DNA from: an uncultured Pseudohongiella sp.
GTDB lineage: Bacteria > Pseudomonadota > Gammaproteobacteria > Pseudomonadales > Pseudohongiellaceae
Direction of reading: 5' to 3'
Assembly (NCBI GenBank): GCA_951812715.1
Contig: OX638323.1
Coordinates: forward strand, 2,894,577-2,958,576
DNA: 64,000 nt
Of the stretch, positions 1 to 8,330 are shown one piece after another; the first letter of the stretch is position 1; every line of letters begins with the position of its first letter. The position numbers were made by a program, and so were the translations under genes. The notes beneath the pieces are model-generated. The model was not told the origin of the DNA. It worked only from the letters and a program-made list of their open reading frames with translations, and searched no databases.

Positions 1-1
1 C

Positions 2-2413
2 CAGTTTGTCCCCGACGAGAAGCGGGAAACCGCTTCAGTGTCGAACGTCGTCGGCGCGGAGCAATTCACTCGCTCGGGCGATTCCAATATTGCCGAAAGT
101 CTCAAGCGCGTCGCGGGGCTGAGCACCGTGGGCGGCAAGTTTGTCTATGTTCGCGGCCTTGGCGAGCGTTATTCGACGACCTTGCTCAATGGCGCGATCC
201 TGCCGAGCCCGGAGCCGATCAACCGGGTAGTGCCCATGGATCTGTTCCCCACCGCCGTACTGGAAAGCGTGTTGGTGCAGAAAACCTATTCGGCCCAGTT
301 TCCCAGTGAATTCGGCGGCGGCGTATTGCAATTGCGCACCAAGAAATCCACCGACGAGTTCTTCTGGAACGTGTCTTCCTCGGTCGGCATGACTTCCGAC
401 GTGAATTTCGAGGAAGGCCTGACCATCTCCGGCGGCGACATGGCCTGGCTTGGTTATGACGACGGTTATCGCGGCATACCCGCCGCGCTTCGCCTGGCAA
501 CCGAGGGTGACAAGGAACTCAAGCGCGCGAGCCGGTTTGGCGGCGGCGGAGGCTATTCAGCGGAGGAACTGCAAGCTATCGGCCATTCCCTGCGCAATGA
601 ATACAACCCGAATTCGGAGGAACTGCCGGCAAATTTCGATATATCCACATCCCTGGGCAACTTTCACGCAATCGGCAATTCCGGCGCCACGGTCAATTAC
701 CTGGCGGCAATCGATTATTCCAATAGCTGGGATCGCAACGAGATCGAACGCAAGACCTACAAGATAAATAACGCAGGGCTGGATCTCGATGACGATCTGG
801 TCTGGAACGGCACCGAGCATAGCATTGATATCAGCGGCATTCTGACCACGGCCATCGACTTCAATGCGAATCACAACGTGCGCCTGACTTCGGTAGTACT
901 GCGCAAGACTGACGACAGCGCGGGATTCGTGGAAGGAGATATCGCGCAGGAGGCCTATATCCGCCGCACCGAACTGGAATGGATCGAGCGCGAGTTGTTT
1001 TCAAATCAATTGCAAGGCGATCACTTCTTTCCCGGGTTCAACGAACTCGTGATCAACTGGCGCTACAGCGATGTCAAGGCCGAACGCGACTCTCCCGATC
1101 ATCGCCGTTACCGCTACGACCTCGAAGGCGATGGGCTGTTCCAGTTTTCCACTCGAGCCGACGGCAATGTGCGCCGCTTTAGCGCGCTTGACGACGATGC
1201 CCGGGATTTTGGTCTTGACGCCACCATGGTGTTCGATGGGCCGGGCAACGCCATCTTCACTGCTCAGGCAGGTATGGTAATCAACGAGAAAGTGCGCGAT
1301 TCGGAAATCCGCCGCTATTCTTTCTTCGATCTGGGCCGCCGTACCCGCGATCAGGATTTGCTCAGGCTTTCCATGGAAGAAATTTTCGTACCGGAAAATA
1401 TCGCGCCGGACGCCTTCGAGCTGCGCGAGTTCACCCGCCCCACCGACAATTATGTCGCCAGGAACGAATCAGAATCCTGGTACGTCAATGGTGAAATCAA
1501 TTTCGGCGAGCGGTTGCGCCTGAATGGCGGAGTTCGCGTCGAAGACTTCAAGCAGTCGGTGGATACCTTCGATCTGTTCCGCGACGTGGAAGTGAATGCA
1601 AGTCAGGGCAGCGAGGATGTGTTGCCCGCTTTCAGCGCGACTTTTATCAATAACGATCACCAGTTCCGGCTGGCCTATAGCGAAACCCTCTCAAGGCCCG
1701 ATTTCCGGGAACTGTCTCCGGCAGCCTTTACCGATCCCATTACCGGCCGTGAAGTAGTCGGCAATCCGAATTTGAAGATTACTTCGATCACCAACTACGA
1801 TTTCCGCTGGGAATGGTATTTTGGTTTCAGCGACTATATGTCGTTAGGCATTTTCTACAAGGAATTCGAAAACCCCATTGAATCCGTCATCCAGGGCGGC
1901 GCCACCGGGGTGCAGACCTTTACTAACGCGAAGTCGGGCGAAAACCAGGGAATCGAGTGGGAGATATACAAGAGTCTCGAATTTCTTGGCGGCATCGGCG
2001 AAGATTTCTATGTTCAGGCAAATGTCTCGTTTATCGATTCCTCGGTGCAGATCAGTGAAGAGAATTCCGGCATCGTGACCAACCTGTCGCGGCCGCTGCA
2101 AGGCCAGTCCGACTGGCTGTTCAACTTTCAGGCGGGCTATGAGCCATTCACCGGCGCCACCGCGACCTTGATGTACCACTATTTCGGCAATCGCATCACC
2201 GAGGTGGGCATAGAAGGCGCGCCCGACCTTTATGAGCAGCCTTTCGGTGAATTGAACATAAACTATATCCAGGAACTGAACGATAACTGGAAGATACAGT
2301 TCAAGGGCCGAAACCTGCTTGACGAACGTTCCGAGATCACTCAGGGTGGGCTGATTTCAACGGCTTACAATTACGGTCGGCAGTTCAGTTTTCAATTGGA
2401 TTACACGTTCTAG
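2..2413 (+). CDS. TonB-dependent outer-membrane receptor (5' end outside window)
   Basis: The reading frame is open from the left edge, so the N-terminal part (signal peptide, TonB box) lies outside the window. What is visible is the plug domain, with SLKRVAGLSTVGGKFVYVRG and a GxGxRY turn, followed by a long beta-barrel rich in alternating aromatic strands. It ends in FQLDYTF, the terminal aromatic residue typical of outer-membrane barrels. The receptor family imports large substrates such as siderophores or glycans using TonB-ExbBD energy. The substrate cannot be read from the sequence. It is followed after only 21 bp by a PhoB-type regulator on the same strand, so co-transcription is possible. 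Confidence 0.93.
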   Translation, partial: QFVPDEKRETASVSNVVGAEQFTRSGDSNIAESLKRVAGLSTVGGKFVYVRGLGERYSTTLLNGAILPSPEPINRVVPMDLFPTAVLESVLVQKTYSAQFPSEFGGGVLQLRTKKSTDEFFWNVSSSVGMTSDVNFEEGLTISGGDMAWLGYDDGYRGIPAALRLATEGDKELKRASRFGGGGGYSAEELQAIGHSLRNEYNPNSEELPANFDISTSLGNFHAIGNSGATVNYLAAIDYSNSWDRNEIERKTYKINNAGLDLDDDLVWNGTEHSIDISGILTTAIDFNANHNVRLTSVVLRKTDDSAGFVEGDIAQEAYIRRTELEWIERELFSNQLQGDHFFPGFNELVINWRYSDVKAERDSPDHRRYRYDLEGDGLFQFSTRADGNVRRFSALDDDARDFGLDATMVFDGPGNAIFTAQAGMVINEKVRDSEIRRYSFFDLGRRTRDQDLLRLSMEEIFVPENIAPDAFELREFTRPTDNYVARNESESWYVNGEINFGERLRLNGGVRVEDFKQSVDTFDLFRDVEVNASQGSEDVLPAFSATFINNDHQFRLAYSETLSRPDFRELSPAAFTDPITGREVVGNPNLKITSITNYDFRWEWYFGFSDYMSLGIFYKEFENPIESVIQGGATGVQTFTNAKSGENQGIEWEIYKSLEFLGGIGEDFYVQANVSFIDSSVQISEENSGIVTNLSRPLQGQSDWLFNFQAGYEPFTGATATLMYHYFGNRITEVGIEGAPDLYEQPFGELNINYIQELNDNWKIQFKGRNLLDERSEITQGGLISTAYNYGRQFSFQLDYTF

Positions 2414-2434
2414 TTCCGGGCACGGGCAACTACC

Positions 2435-3145
2435 ATGGCAGATTCAACCATCCTGATTGTTGATGACGAAGCCGCTATCAGGGATGTTGTAGGCATTACC
2501 CTGGATCTCGCGGGCTTTGACACCATCAAGGCGTCCAACGCCCATGAAGCCCACGTTTCGATCATCGACCGGAAACCGGATCTGGTGCTACTCGACTGGA
2601 TGCTGCCCGGCGGCAGCGGCATCGAACTCGCGCGCCGCCTGCGCCGCGACGAAATCACCAGCGCCATCCCCATCATCATGCTTACCGCCAAGGCCAGCGA
2701 GGACAACAAGGTTCAGGGTCTGAACGAAGGCGTCGACGATTACGTCACCAAACCATTCTCGCCGCGGGAGCTTGTGGCGCGCATCAAGACCGTGCTGCGG
2801 CGCGTGAATGGCAGGGAGAAAGACAAGATCCTGCAGGTCTTCGACCTCAAGCTCGACCCCACCAGCCATCGCGTCACCATCGAGGACGATCTCGTGGAAA
2901 TGGGCCCCACCGAATTTCGCCTGCTGAAATTCTTCCTGCTGAATCAGGAAAAAGTCTTCAGCCGCGACCACATCCAGACTTCTGTCTGGGGCGCTAACGT
3001 TTATCTGGAAGAACGCACCATCGACGTACACATCCGCCGCCTGCGCAAGGCGCTGTCCTCGGTGGAAGGCACATCGATCAATTATTCCAAGCTGATCCAG
3101 ACCGTCCGCAGCGCCGGCTACCGCTTCTCGGTCCGCCCGGCCTAG
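2435..3145 (+). CDS. phoB: PhoB/OmpR-family response regulator
   Basis: This is a 236-residue two-component response regulator. The receiver domain (about 1-120) has the acidic pair Asp10/Asp11, the phospho-acceptor Asp54 in LLDWMLP, Thr84 in MLTAK and Lys106 in VTKPF. The C-terminal winged-helix DNA-binding domain (about 135-235) has the family motifs GPTEFRLL, RTIDVHIRRLRKAL and GYRFS. Length and motifs match PhoB, which activates phosphate-starvation genes; assignment to PhoB rather than another OmpR relative is inferred. No phoR kinase follows. Instead an ATPase/RloB module is inserted, and the last 54 bp of this gene recur beyond it. Confidence 0.88.
   Translation: MADSTILIVDDEAAIRDVVGITLDLAGFDTIKASNAHEAHVSIIDRKPDLVLLDWMLPGGSGIELARRLRRDEITSAIPIIMLTAKASEDNKVQGLNEGVDDYVTKPFSPRELVARIKTVLRRVNGREKDKILQVFDLKLDPTSHRVTIEDDLVEMGPTEFRLLKFFLLNQEKVFSRDHIQTSVWGANVYLEERTIDVHIRRLRKALSSVEGTSINYSKLIQTVRSAGYRFSVRPA
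3092..3145 (+). repeat. phoB 3' end, left copy of 54-bp direct repeat
   Basis: The last 54 bp of phoB, from CTGATCCAGACC to the stop codon, match 5001-5054 except for one internal C/G difference and the stop codon (TAG here, TGA there). The two copies exactly bracket the ATPase/RloB module. Duplication of the 3' end of a target gene is typical of site-specific integration. Confidence 0.9.
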
Positions 3146-3277
3146 GCATTCGCGCCTTCTCGTTATCGTCAAATTTCTGGTAAAAACCCGATTTCACGGG
3201 TAGTATGGGCGCGTAATAAGGACTATTTAACAATTATTTGTTATTTATGCTCTGTATTGCCTCCATTTGGTGAGATC

Positions 3278-4480
3278 ATGATTCACAGCTACCGATTCCG
3301 GAACTTTTTTTCATTCGCGGATGAAACTGAGGTCTCCTTTTTGCTCAATCGCCAGTTTCCCAACTCGGATCTGGCGTTTGAAAGCCCGTGCGGCGCACGT
3401 CTGTCAAAGTTAATGGCGGCTATCGGCCCTAATGCTTCGGGTAAAACCAGCGTATTGAAGCCATTGGCGTTCCTGCGCTGGTTTGTCGTGCATTCATTTG
3501 CTGACAGCAAGCCCGAAAGTGAAATTCCGGTTAGCTCTCACTTCTTCTCGGACGATGAAAACAGCGAGTTTGAGATTAATTTCGAAGCCGGGGGTCAACT
3601 GTACCGCTATTTGCTGGTTATCAACGCAACTCGTGTCGTGCATGAATCTCTGCACCACAAGACCAGCAAGTTCTTCAGCTTCGTTTTCCGGCGCGACTGG
3701 TCGGCGCCGGATTCCACTTATGCCATTCGTCAGCAGAATTTCGGATTGGCCGCGCGTGAGGCGGAAAAGGTCCGCCAGAATGCGTCGTTAATCGCGACCG
3801 CAGCCCAGTACAATGTTCCTTTGGCGCTTGAACTGATGGGTTATTTCATGCAATTCCATTCCAACGTGGCCCATGGCGGTCGGATACATTTCGAAGTCGG
3901 GGCTGTTTTTGAAAGTACGGAGTTCTTTCATGGCCGGCCGGCGCTGCGTGCTCAAATGTCCGAATTTCTCAAAACTCTCGATCTGGGTTTGGCCGAGGTC
4001 GTCATCGAATCACATGGTTATGTGGATAAAGAATCCGGAAAAAGCGAAGAGACTAAAGTTCCGCTCGGCGTCCACTGCAAAGGCAAACGAATGAAAAAGC
4101 TGCCACTCTGGTATGAATCCAGTGGAACGCAGGCCGCATTTGTGTTGCTGAAGAAGATTCTGCCAGCTCTTGAACATGGCGGCGTCGTGATTGTCGATGA
4201 AATGGAAGCTGACCTGCATCCGGACCTGGTGACCGCGATGCTTGAACTATTTGTTGATCCTGAACGCAATCCTCACAATGCTCAGATCATATTTACTTGT
4301 CACGCTCATGAAGTTCTCGGTAACTTGCAAAAGGAGCAGGTTCTTCTGGTGGAGAAAGATCCTGATGGATTCAGCCAGGCATGGCGGCTTGACGATATGA
4401 AAGGAGTCAGGCGAGACGATAACCTGTACGCAAAGTACCGTGCCGGAGCCTATGGCGCGATACCGGATCTCGCCGGTTGA
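3278..4480 (+). CDS. AAA-family (AAA15/RloA-like) ATPase of a two-gene defence-like module
   Basis: The protein begins MIHSYRFRNFFSF, the typical N-terminus of SMC/RecF-like AAA15 ATPases. It has a Walker A motif, GPNASGKT, at about 50-57, an ABC-type signature (ESSGTQ) near 295, Walker B (VVIVDEME) near 315, and a switch histidine in CHAHE. Such ATPases pair with OLD- or RloB-type TOPRIM proteins in phage-defence systems; PARIS is a known analogue, although its TOPRIM partner is of a different subfamily. The stop codon overlaps the next gene as TTGA, so the two are translationally coupled. The start is ATG at 3278 after GGTGAG; an in-frame TTG at 3257 is an alternative. The DNA is visibly more AT-rich than its neighbours. 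Confidence 0.85.
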   Translation: MIHSYRFRNFFSFADETEVSFLLNRQFPNSDLAFESPCGARLSKLMAAIGPNASGKTSVLKPLAFLRWFVVHSFADSKPESEIPVSSHFFSDDENSEFEINFEAGGQLYRYLLVINATRVVHESLHHKTSKFFSFVFRRDWSAPDSTYAIRQQNFGLAAREAEKVRQNASLIATAAQYNVPLALELMGYFMQFHSNVAHGGRIHFEVGAVFESTEFFHGRPALRAQMSEFLKTLDLGLAEVVIESHGYVDKESGKSEETKVPLGVHCKGKRMKKLPLWYESSGTQAAFVLLKKILPALEHGGVVIVDEMEADLHPDLVTAMLELFVDPERNPHNAQIIFTCHAHEVLGNLQKEQVLLVEKDPDGFSQAWRLDDMKGVRRDDNLYAKYRAGAYGAIPDLAG

Positions 4481-4992
4481 AAAAGCCAGACCGCATTAGA
4501 CGCGTCGCGCTCAGTACCATTCTTCTGGTTGGCGAAGGCGCAACCGAGAAAGCGTTTCTCTCGTACATTAAATCCCTATACATAAACCGGGGATGCGGAG
4601 TCAGCGCCACAATACGGAACGCTCACGGCAAAGGACCCGATCATGTGGCGAATTACGCAATCGCGCAATGTGGGAACGTAGCCTATGACAGGGTCGTGGT
4701 TCTATTGGATACTGATCTGCAGATGTCTCCCACAGTTCGAAGAAGGGCTGCGAGCAAGAGAATACAGGTAATTGGGTCGACGCCGTGTTTCGAAGGTTTA
4801 TTGCTCAAAATTCTTGGAGAGCATGTGCCGGCAATCAGCAAACAGTGCAAGGAACGACTGGGCTCCAAACTTCCTGATAGACTGACAGCTAGAGACGGCT
4901 ACGCTTTGAAGTTTCCGAAGGAATTCCTGGATGAGCGGCGAAATGACGTTCCCGAACTAGGGACACTGCTGGATTTCTTGCGATTTGACTGA
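4477..4992 (+). CDS. RloB-like TOPRIM-domain protein, partner of the AAA ATPase
   Basis: This 171-residue protein carries the RloB/OLD-type TOPRIM signature: a glutamate in LLVGEGATEKAF near the N-terminus, the DxD motif in VVLLDTD, and the CFEGLLLK segment common in RloB proteins. TOPRIM domains bind Mg ions and often cut nucleic acid. The start is TTG at 4477, overlapping the ATPase stop (TTGA), which implies coupled synthesis and a shared complex. The stop lies 9 bp before the duplicated phoB end. A role in phage defence is inferred from the pairing and from the mobile-island setting; no assay-level function is visible. Confidence 0.78.
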   Translation: MKKPDRIRRVALSTILLVGEGATEKAFLSYIKSLYINRGCGVSATIRNAHGKGPDHVANYAIAQCGNVAYDRVVVLLDTDLQMSPTVRRRAASKRIQVIGSTPCFEGLLLKILGEHVPAISKQCKERLGSKLPDRLTARDGYALKFPKEFLDERRNDVPELGTLLDFLRFD

Positions 4993-5000
4993 TACCCGAA

Positions 5001-5054
5001 CTGATCCAGACCGTCCGCAGCGCCGGGTACCGCTTCTCGGTCCGCCCGGCCTGA
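5001..5054 (+). repeat. phoB 3' end, right copy of 54-bp direct repeat
   Basis: This is a second copy of the phoB 3' end, ending in TGA instead of TAG. It is not part of an intact gene. It marks the right boundary of the ATPase/RloB insertion and is probably the original phoB terminus displaced by integration. Confidence 0.9.
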
Positions 5055-5058
5055 GGTC

Positions 5059-5271
5059 TTACTGCTGCTGTTCCGCGCGCAATTCCTCAAGGTCGCGGGC
5101 ATATTCCTCGTAGCTGGTTTCGTATAGCGAGCGGCAATGATCCTGTTGCGGGATGGGGATGTTCTCGCAGTCCTGGATGCGATTGTCGCGAATCGCATTG
5201 TAGATTTGCTCGCTGGTGCAACTCGCCGTGGCGAACAGCAGCGCGAAGGCAAGTATAATGGTCCGGTTCAT
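5059..5271 (-). CDS. small putative lipoprotein
   Basis: This 70-residue product starts [13 protein letters not shown] and has a weak lipobox ending in ATASC at residue 18, so it may be lipid-modified and periplasmic. The mature part is short, charged and glutamine-rich at the C-terminus (EELRAEQQQ) and contains two cysteines, in QDCENIP and DHCRSLY. I do not recognise the family. The upstream extension of the frame is rejected because it has no signal-like start. It is divergent from the nitrile hydratase operon, with about 47 bp between start codons. Confidence 0.6.
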   Translation of the reverse strand: MNRTIILAFALLFATASCTSEQIYNAIRDNRIQDCENIPIPQQDHCRSLYETSYEEYARDLEELRAEQQQ

Positions 5272-5318
5272 ATCGGAATGATAACAGCGTTTCTGAATTC
5301 CCGGCAGTGGAGAAACCC

Positions 5319-5930
5319 ATGTCCAGCGATCACAGTCATTTGCCGTCAGATATCGAGTTGCGGGCGAAGGCGCTGGAAAGCCTGCTGGTCGAAAAGGGTC
5401 TGGTGAACCCGGCAACCCTGGACGCCATCATCGAAACCTACCAGGACAAGGTGGGTCCCCGGAATGGCGCTCAACTCGTGGCCCTGGCCTGGTCCGACGC
5501 GGAGTTCCGCCACCGACTGCTCGCCGATGCCGCGGCGGCCGCCGCCGAGCTGGGTTTTTGCGGGCGCCAGGGCGAACATCTGCAAGCGGTCGAGAATACT
5601 CCTGAAGTACATAACCTGGTCGTTTGCACCTTGTGTTCCTGCTACCCGTGGACCGTGCTCGGCCTGCCGCCGGTCTGGTACAAATCCGCGCCGTATCGCT
5701 CGCGAGCGGTAAGCGAGCCGCGTTCCGTGCTGTTCGAATTTGGCACGGAATTACCGGAACAGGTCAAGATTCGCGTGTGGGATTCCACTTCCGAGATGCG
5801 CTATCTGGTCGTGCCCATGCGCCCGGCGGGCACCGACGGCTGGAGCGTTGAAAAATTGTCCAGTCTGGTGACCCGGAACTCGATGATCGGGGTTGAAGCG
5901 GCCATGCCGCCGGAGCAGGCCGCATCATGA
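5319..5930 (+). CDS. nthA: nitrile hydratase alpha subunit, cobalt type
   Basis: Nitrile hydratase converts nitriles to amides; the alpha subunit holds the metal. The 203-residue protein carries the metal-binding claw CTLCSC at 103-108. The threonine in CTLC is the pattern of the cobalt type, whereas iron enzymes have CSLC. Cys106 and Cys108 would be the oxidised ligands. The following PWTVLGLPP and [11 protein letters not shown] segments are also family hallmarks. ATG at 5319 is preceded by GGAG at a good distance, so the earlier GTG at 5307 is less likely. It is the first gene of a three-gene operon with beta and activator genes. Confidence 0.93.
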   Translation: MSSDHSHLPSDIELRAKALESLLVEKGLVNPATLDAIIETYQDKVGPRNGAQLVALAWSDAEFRHRLLADAAAAAAELGFCGRQGEHLQAVENTPEVHNLVVCTLCSCYPWTVLGLPPVWYKSAPYRSRAVSEPRSVLFEFGTELPEQVKIRVWDSTSEMRYLVVPMRPAGTDGWSVEKLSSLVTRNSMIGVEAAMPPEQAAS

Positions 5931-6601
5931 GGGGAGGGCATGATCTGGGCGGCCGTCAGGGATTCGGTCCGATCAAGCCGGAGCGTGACAGCGCGGAGCC
6001 GGTGTTTCACAGCGCATGGGAACGGCGCGCATTCGCGCTGACCATGGCCACCGGTTTGCTGGGGCAATGGAACATCGACCAGTCTCGCCACGCCCGGGAA
6101 AGACAACATCCGGTGGCCTATCTGGGGCAATCCTATTATGAGAACTGGCTGGCCGGGACTGAAAGGCTGTTGCTTGAGGCGGGCCTGATCAGCGAACAAG
6201 AACTGGCCGCGGGCGTGGCCGCGGCAAAAACGCGATCCGACTTGCGAGTCCCCGGCCCGGACGATGCCCGCAAGATTTTGACGAGCGGCGGCCCGGCCGC
6301 GCGTGAAATTGATCGTCCGCCAAGATTCGCGGCCGGCGATGCGGTTATGGTGCGGCGGCGGTATACCACAGGCCATACCCGGGCGCCGGATTATGCTCAG
6401 GGTTGCCGCGGCCGCATACATGACCTACACGGTGGCCATGTCTTCCCCGACGCCAATAGCCAGGGCGATCCGGTGGCGCATCACCTCTATAGCGTCGAAT
6501 TCTCTTCCCGCGAGCTATGGGGCGGCGATGCCGAAACATTCGAAGTGCTGATCGACCTGTGGGAACCGTATCTGGTCCACGCCGACGCCAATGACAAATA
6601 G
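5927..6601 (+). CDS. nthB: nitrile hydratase beta subunit
   Basis: This 224-residue beta subunit begins [15 protein letters not shown], close to the family opening (M-G-HD-GG-GFGP). It has [11 protein letters not shown] in the helical part and a C-terminal SH3-like half with GDAVMVRRR and GHTRAPDYA, which contacts the alpha subunit. It overlaps nthA by 4 bp (ATGA), so the two are made together. The alpha2beta2 or alpha-beta enzyme is cytoplasmic. The order alpha, beta, activator is the usual one for the cobalt type. Confidence 0.92.
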   Translation: MRGGHDLGGRQGFGPIKPERDSAEPVFHSAWERRAFALTMATGLLGQWNIDQSRHARERQHPVAYLGQSYYENWLAGTERLLLEAGLISEQELAAGVAAAKTRSDLRVPGPDDARKILTSGGPAAREIDRPPRFAAGDAVMVRRRYTTGHTRAPDYAQGCRGRIHDLHGGHVFPDANSQGDPVAHHLYSVEFSSRELWGGDAETFEVLIDLWEPYLVHADANDK

Positions 6602-6935
6602 CGCATCGGTAGTTCCCAGGTTTCAGGATCTCGACGGTCCGCCGTTTCGCGCGCCCTGGGAGGCCCAGGTATTCGCCTTGATCCGCGCCTTGCAAGACGC
6701 GGGGACGCTTCCACCGAAGGAATGGTCGGCCGGGCTTGGCGAGGAAATCCGGCTGGCCCGGGAGCGCGGCGATCCGGACCTTGGCGACACTTACTACGGT
6801 CACTGCCTTGCCGCGCTGGAAAAATGGCTGCTTCATTCAAATCTCGCCGACCGCGAAGAGATCGGCGCGCGCATTGCCGACTGGCGCGCCGCATACTTGA
6901 ACACGCCCCACGGCCAGCCGGTGGAGCTTCGCTGA
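6591..6935 (+). CDS. nitrile hydratase accessory/activator protein
   Basis: This 114-residue protein resembles the N-terminal half of the beta subunit (PPFRAPWEAQVFALI, YYGHCLAALEKWLL), as expected for the P14K/NhlE-type activator. In cobalt enzymes this protein swaps the alpha subunit to insert cobalt and help cysteine oxidation. It overlaps nthB by 11 bp. No cobalt transporter (nhlF) or amidase is seen next to the operon, so cobalt uptake and amide use must be encoded elsewhere. Confidence 0.88.
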   Translation: MTNSASVVPRFQDLDGPPFRAPWEAQVFALIRALQDAGTLPPKEWSAGLGEEIRLARERGDPDLGDTYYGHCLAALEKWLLHSNLADREEIGARIADWRAAYLNTPHGQPVELR

Positions 6936-7042
6936 GCGTTCGCGGCTCTTGTCGCTGAAAATTGGTCTTTTCTCCGCACGCCTCCCATACTGTCCGCAAC
7001 GTGGATGACATGCCCAGGGAGAAAGCGGATGAAAGGAAACGG

Positions 7043-7219
7043 ATGGACAGCCAGATAATCGCCATCGTGGCGGTGGCCATACCAATGCTTGGATTCTTGT
7101 GGAGCATGCGCCGGGATGTCGCCGGATTGCACGAACGCATGGCGCGACTCGAAGGATTATTCGAGAGATTCGTCAAACGGCCCATGCCCGCCAACCGGAA
7201 ATCGGTCGACGGACCATAA
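7043..7219 (+). CDS. small single-span membrane protein with coiled-coil tail
   Basis: This 58-residue product starts MDSQIIAIVAVAIPMLGFLW, a single hydrophobic span, followed by a short heptad-like helix (RRDVAGLHERMARLEGLFERF). ATG at 7043 follows AAAGGA, which decides the start over upstream in-frame codons near 6962 and 7010. Small proteins of this build occur widely without assigned function. It has no clear operon partner: it follows the nitrile hydratase genes after about 100 bp and is convergent with the next gene. Confidence 0.6.
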   Translation: MDSQIIAIVAVAIPMLGFLWSMRRDVAGLHERMARLEGLFERFVKRPMPANRKSVDGP

Positions 7220-7230
7220 GTCGCCGTCTC

Positions 7231-8049
7231 TCAAGGCAGCGGCGGATAGAAATCGCCGCGCCGGACTTCGATGCCGCTGCCGTCCAATTCCTGTTCAAAT
7301 CGCGCCAGGCTTTCCGCTATCGTCATGCCGCCGGCGAGTGTGATTGCCGGAGCGTCCGGATTGGCCACTCGCCGGGCGTAGCCCTGGTCGTAGTGGTAGA
7401 GATAAATCACGTCCGGGTCGAGCAGGCGAGCGCATTGCGCCGCGGCCGCGGGAGTCATGCGTCCGACCGGTATATTCATCGGCATGAAGGCCACATCGAT
7501 GCCGCGCAGGGCTTTCACCTCATCCACGCATTCGGTCACGCCGGCGAAGAAGAAGCGCAGTCCGCCCAGCGTCACCACATAGCCATTGGCGTCGCCTTTG
7601 GGGTGTTCCGGCGCGCCCGGAATGATGTCATAGGCCGCGACCGCTTCGATCCTCACTCCGGAAAGCGTGATTTCCGCGCCGTTTTCCAGCACCATGCCGC
7701 GCGGCAAGCGCTGCCTGCTGTTGGCCGGCATCACCACGATGGTGTCATCGTCGCTCAACGCGGCAATCGCCTCGGGATCGAGATGGTGACCCGGATTGTC
7801 TGTAACCAGGACCAGATCCGCGGTCTGCAAGCCTTCCAGTCCCATGGCGCCCCATGGATCTACTATTACGACTAGATCCCCATGAACCAGTTGCGCGCCA
7901 TTATGGGTTATCGCGGTGATCTCGATTTCGCCTTCGGGTCCAGATACGGTGTCGGCCAGGGCCGGACCTGACGTTGCGGCGAAATACAAGCTCAGCGCCA
8001 GTGTCGGCGCCACTCGTTTCGTTCGGCAGTGAAAAAGCCACTCTTTCAT
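7231..8049 (-). CDS. exported metallo-beta-lactamase-fold protein with degenerate metal site
   Basis: This 272-residue protein has a plausible signal sequence (ALSLYFAATSGPALADT) and the UlaG-like metallo-beta-lactamase outline: ITHNGAQL, VIVDPWG, NGYVVTLGGLRFFFAG, MPMNIPVGRMTP and a late YHY. The metal-binding positions are altered. Where relatives have TDIHGDHLD, this protein has TDNPGHHLD (83-91), and the usual FAGDTE is FAGVTE (Val171). Three ligand positions are therefore lost, so hydrolase activity is doubtful. The start is ATG at 8049, which lies in a hairpin-rich repeat; upstream extension only adds arginine-rich noise. Confidence 0.75.
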   Translation of the reverse strand: MKEWLFHCRTKRVAPTLALSLYFAATSGPALADTVSGPEGEIEITAITHNGAQLVHGDLVVIVDPWGAMGLEGLQTADLVLVTDNPGHHLDPEAIAALSDDDTIVVMPANSRQRLPRGMVLENGAEITLSGVRIEAVAAYDIIPGAPEHPKGDANGYVVTLGGLRFFFAGVTECVDEVKALRGIDVAFMPMNIPVGRMTPAAAAQCARLLDPDVIYLYHYDQGYARRVANPDAPAITLAGGMTIAESLARFEQELDGSGIEVRRGDFYPPLP

Positions 8050-8330
8050 CGGATGAAGCGCTCTCGTCCCAATTGGTGCGTGCCGTCCCTGACGCGAGTT
8101 GAATAACCTCGATTGGCCCCGGTCTTGCCGGTCCAGCTTCCAGCCCCGGCATTCTTGCCGGGTCGTTCGACTCTCGAAAAGCCGTGCTTTTCGCCGGCTA
8201 CGCCGACCGGATCTCACCCAAGCAAAGCTTGGCGCCGCTCGGGACTGCACAGGACGCCGGCGCTTCCTGAACGCTTGCCCTCGCCCATGGCGAGCCGTTC
8301 GGGCATGAAAAAGCTTGGCTTCTTCATGGC
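8050..8330. repeat. hairpin-rich noncoding element between two genes
   Basis: The gap between the NHL gene and the metallo-beta-lactamase-fold gene holds at least four exact small hairpins: 8145-8162 (CCCGGCA stem), 8175-8193 (CGAAAAGC stem, 3-base loop), 8218-8232 (CCAAGC stem) and 8280-8294 (CTCGCC stem). An imperfect one follows at 8308-8326. Its two ends resemble each other on the minus strand (ATGAAGAAGCCAAGCTTTTTCA and ATGAAAGAGTGGCTTTTTCA types). I see no credible gene in it. Confidence 0.6.
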
